This document shows positions 58,285 through 59,511 of a stretch of 59,511 nt of DNA, piece by piece; the stretch's first letter is position 1; each line of letters starts with the position of its first letter. The position numbers and the translations under genes were made by a program. The stretch comes from Acidobacteriaceae bacterium (lineage in GTDB: Bacteria > Acidobacteriota > Terriglobia > Terriglobales > Acidobacteriaceae). The notes under the pieces were generated by a model. That model was not told where the DNA came from. It saw only the letters and a list, made by a program, of their open reading frames with translations, and did no database searches. Location of the stretch: NCBI GenBank assembly GCA_003131315.1, contig PKUV01000128.1, positions 1-59,511 on the forward strand, given 5' to 3'.

Positions 58285-59175
58285 GTGCAGAAAAGTTATT
58301 CTCTATTTTTCGTGGTGCTGCTTCTGGCTCACGTAGCAGCGGGCCAGACCGGCGGCGCTCAAGCAACCGCTGCTCCGCCTGAACAGCAGACCGCGCAGCA
58401 GGCGGCTGAGACTTCGAACTTCACATCCGCGAAAGGGTTTGTGCTGGAAGACGCGACGCCGGTAAAGGTGCGATTCAATCGGACTGTTTCTTCCGCCGAT
58501 GCGCACGTGGGAGATACCGTGGATTTCGAAGTCCTGCAAGACATCAGCGTGAACGGGACGCTCGTGATTCCCAAGGGCGGTTTTGCCTTCGGCACAGTTA
58601 CCGAAGCTCAAGCGAAGCGAAGAATGGCGCGGGGAGGCAAACTTGAGATCAACATCGACTATGTAAAGTTACTGAGCAGCGAGAAGGCAGCCTTGCGTGC
58701 GGTGAAGGGAGGCAAGGGCGGGGGCCATACGGGCGCGATGACGGCGGGGATTGTGGCGACTAGCGTCGTGTTCTTCCCCGCAGCACCATTATTTCTGTTC
58801 ATCCACGGCAAGGACATCACCCTTCCGAAGGGAGCGGAGTTCACGGCTTATATCAACGGAGACATGAAGCTCGACATTGCGAAATTTCAGCCGGCAGCGC
58901 CCGCGCTCCAACAAGGTACAAGCGCCAGCAGCCATGATCAGAACGTCAGCACTGCGTCCGCCAAGCTGCAAATCGAATCAAGTCCGCCGGGCGCGGACAT
59001 CGAGGTCGACGGTAGATTCGTCGGCAGTACGCCTTCTGACGTTCAGGTGGCGGAGGGCGATCATATAGTTGTCGTTAGGAAACCAGGATTCAAGAGCTGG
59101 GAGCGCAAACTGAAATCCAGCGCGGGCAGCAGCGTGCACATCGGAGCCGAACTGGAGAAGGTTGATACCCCCTAA
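58285..59175 (+). CDS. Secreted PEGA-domain protein
   Basis: A 296-residue precursor starting at GTG 58285 (GGAGG just upstream): signal peptide (MQKSYSLFFVVLLLAHVAAG), an Ala/Gln-rich stretch, a conserved beta domain (EDATPVKVRFNRTVSSADAH, VGDTVDFEVLQDISVNGTLV, IPKGGFAFGTVTEAQAKRR), a glycine-rich hydrophobic turn (GAMTAGIVATSVVFFPAAPL), and a C-terminal PEGA repeat (LQIESSPPGADIEVDGRFVG, STPSDVQVAEGDHIVVVRKP). PEGA modules are surface or periplasmic beta folds often bound to the envelope. Function unknown. Confidence 0.88.
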   Translation: MQKSYSLFFVVLLLAHVAAGQTGGAQATAAPPEQQTAQQAAETSNFTSAKGFVLEDATPVKVRFNRTVSSADAHVGDTVDFEVLQDISVNGTLVIPKGGFAFGTVTEAQAKRRMARGGKLEINIDYVKLLSSEKAALRAVKGGKGGGHTGAMTAGIVATSVVFFPAAPLFLFIHGKDITLPKGAEFTAYINGDMKLDIAKFQPAAPALQQGTSASSHDQNVSTASAKLQIESSPPGADIEVDGRFVGSTPSDVQVAEGDHIVVVRKPGFKSWERKLKSSAGSSVHIGAELEKVDTP

Positions 59176-59511
59176 ATGCTGAACTCTGCCCCAGAGTCGG
59201 CGTCACAGCTCAAAGTTGAGCGAAAAATTCGCTTTACGACACGGCCAGCCGCGAAGCGGCGAAACAGGAAAGCCCGGCACGTGAGTGCCGGGAAGGCGGG
59301 AGCGGACAAATCGAGTCCCGTCAGGGACGGCACTAGGCTCTCACTGCCGAGCCCTCCCCTCTTTCATCACGAACATCCATGACCGGCATCACAGACTCTC
59401 GACCAGTCCGGTGCGACACTATTCTCCTGATTGGGGCAGTGAAGAGGCGTGTCCGTCAACCAGGACGGCTCTCGAAACTGCCCCAAAACCATTTTCAGCG
59501 CTCTTTGACAA
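59176..59511. other. Terminal gap with three-hairpin repeat
   Basis: 59245-59335 is the third copy of the GCCGCGAAGCGGC / CCGGCACGTGAGTGCCGG / GTCCCGTCAGGGAC element. From 59336 to the end I see nothing recognisable; a gene may begin beyond the window. Confidence 0.7.

Overview
The window is a high-GC chromosomal segment from a Gram-negative bacterium, most likely an Acidobacteriota of the Terriglobia type. That placement is an inference from gene content: a 3-deoxy-manno-octulosonate gene, outer-membrane and periplasmic proteins, a vitamin B12-dependent ribonucleotide reductase, small basic proteins with an 'AAAQRARWAK' tail, and very many small palindromic repeats. No rRNA is present; there is one tRNA (Met, CAT).

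Layout. 0-17 kb holds housekeeping genes: yqeY, rsmI, recA, coaD overlapping an aspartate aminotransferase, a mannose/sugar-nucleotide set (manA, manC, phosphohexomutase), an M48 protease, kdsB, tRNA-Met, an M16 protease, ribosomal protein S1 and ctaB (heme O synthase). 17-20 kb carries two secreted SH3-type proteins. 20.4-28.3 kb is a respiratory operon: a fused outer-membrane cytochrome-porin, a diheme cytochrome c, a cupredoxin, coxB, coxA, two subunit III genes, a subunit IV, and a small CxxC membrane protein. In gene types it parallels the iron-oxidation rus operon of Acidithiobacillus. 28.4-41.6 kb has a lipase-like protein whose catalytic serine is replaced, a second copy of the small CxxC protein, threonine aldolase, an RND efflux pair, a BON protein, tsaC, serA and superoxide dismutase. 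41.7-45.5 kb is nrdJ, with two candidate NrdR boxes at its promoter and a leader of about 720 nt. 45.8-49.2 kb is a small accessory island: a SIR2-like/SEC-C protein, a zinc-ribbon protein, and a small predicted DNA-binding protein overlapping a frameshifted gene of unknown function. 49.2-54.4 kb is mixed (DUF1761, RNase H, phosphoesterase, an orphan peptide ABC ATPase, two NTF2-like proteins). 54.5-58.2 kb is a protein-bound cysteine-synthesis (CysO/Mec/MoeZ) locus in which cysM is a wrecked pseudogene and the CysO-like carrier is encoded with a cysteine after its Gly-Gly. A PEGA-domain protein closes the window.

The most striking structural theme is repeats. At least nine families of dispersed palindromic or heptameric elements fill the gaps. 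One two-hairpin element lies inside the coding sequences of nrdJ and tsaC in the same reading frame, adding the same short peptide (AERSSAA) to two unrelated essential enzymes. Another element sits at the break point of the dead cysM. Several genes also have a -10 hexamer placed so that transcription should start at the start codon, suggesting leaderless mRNAs.
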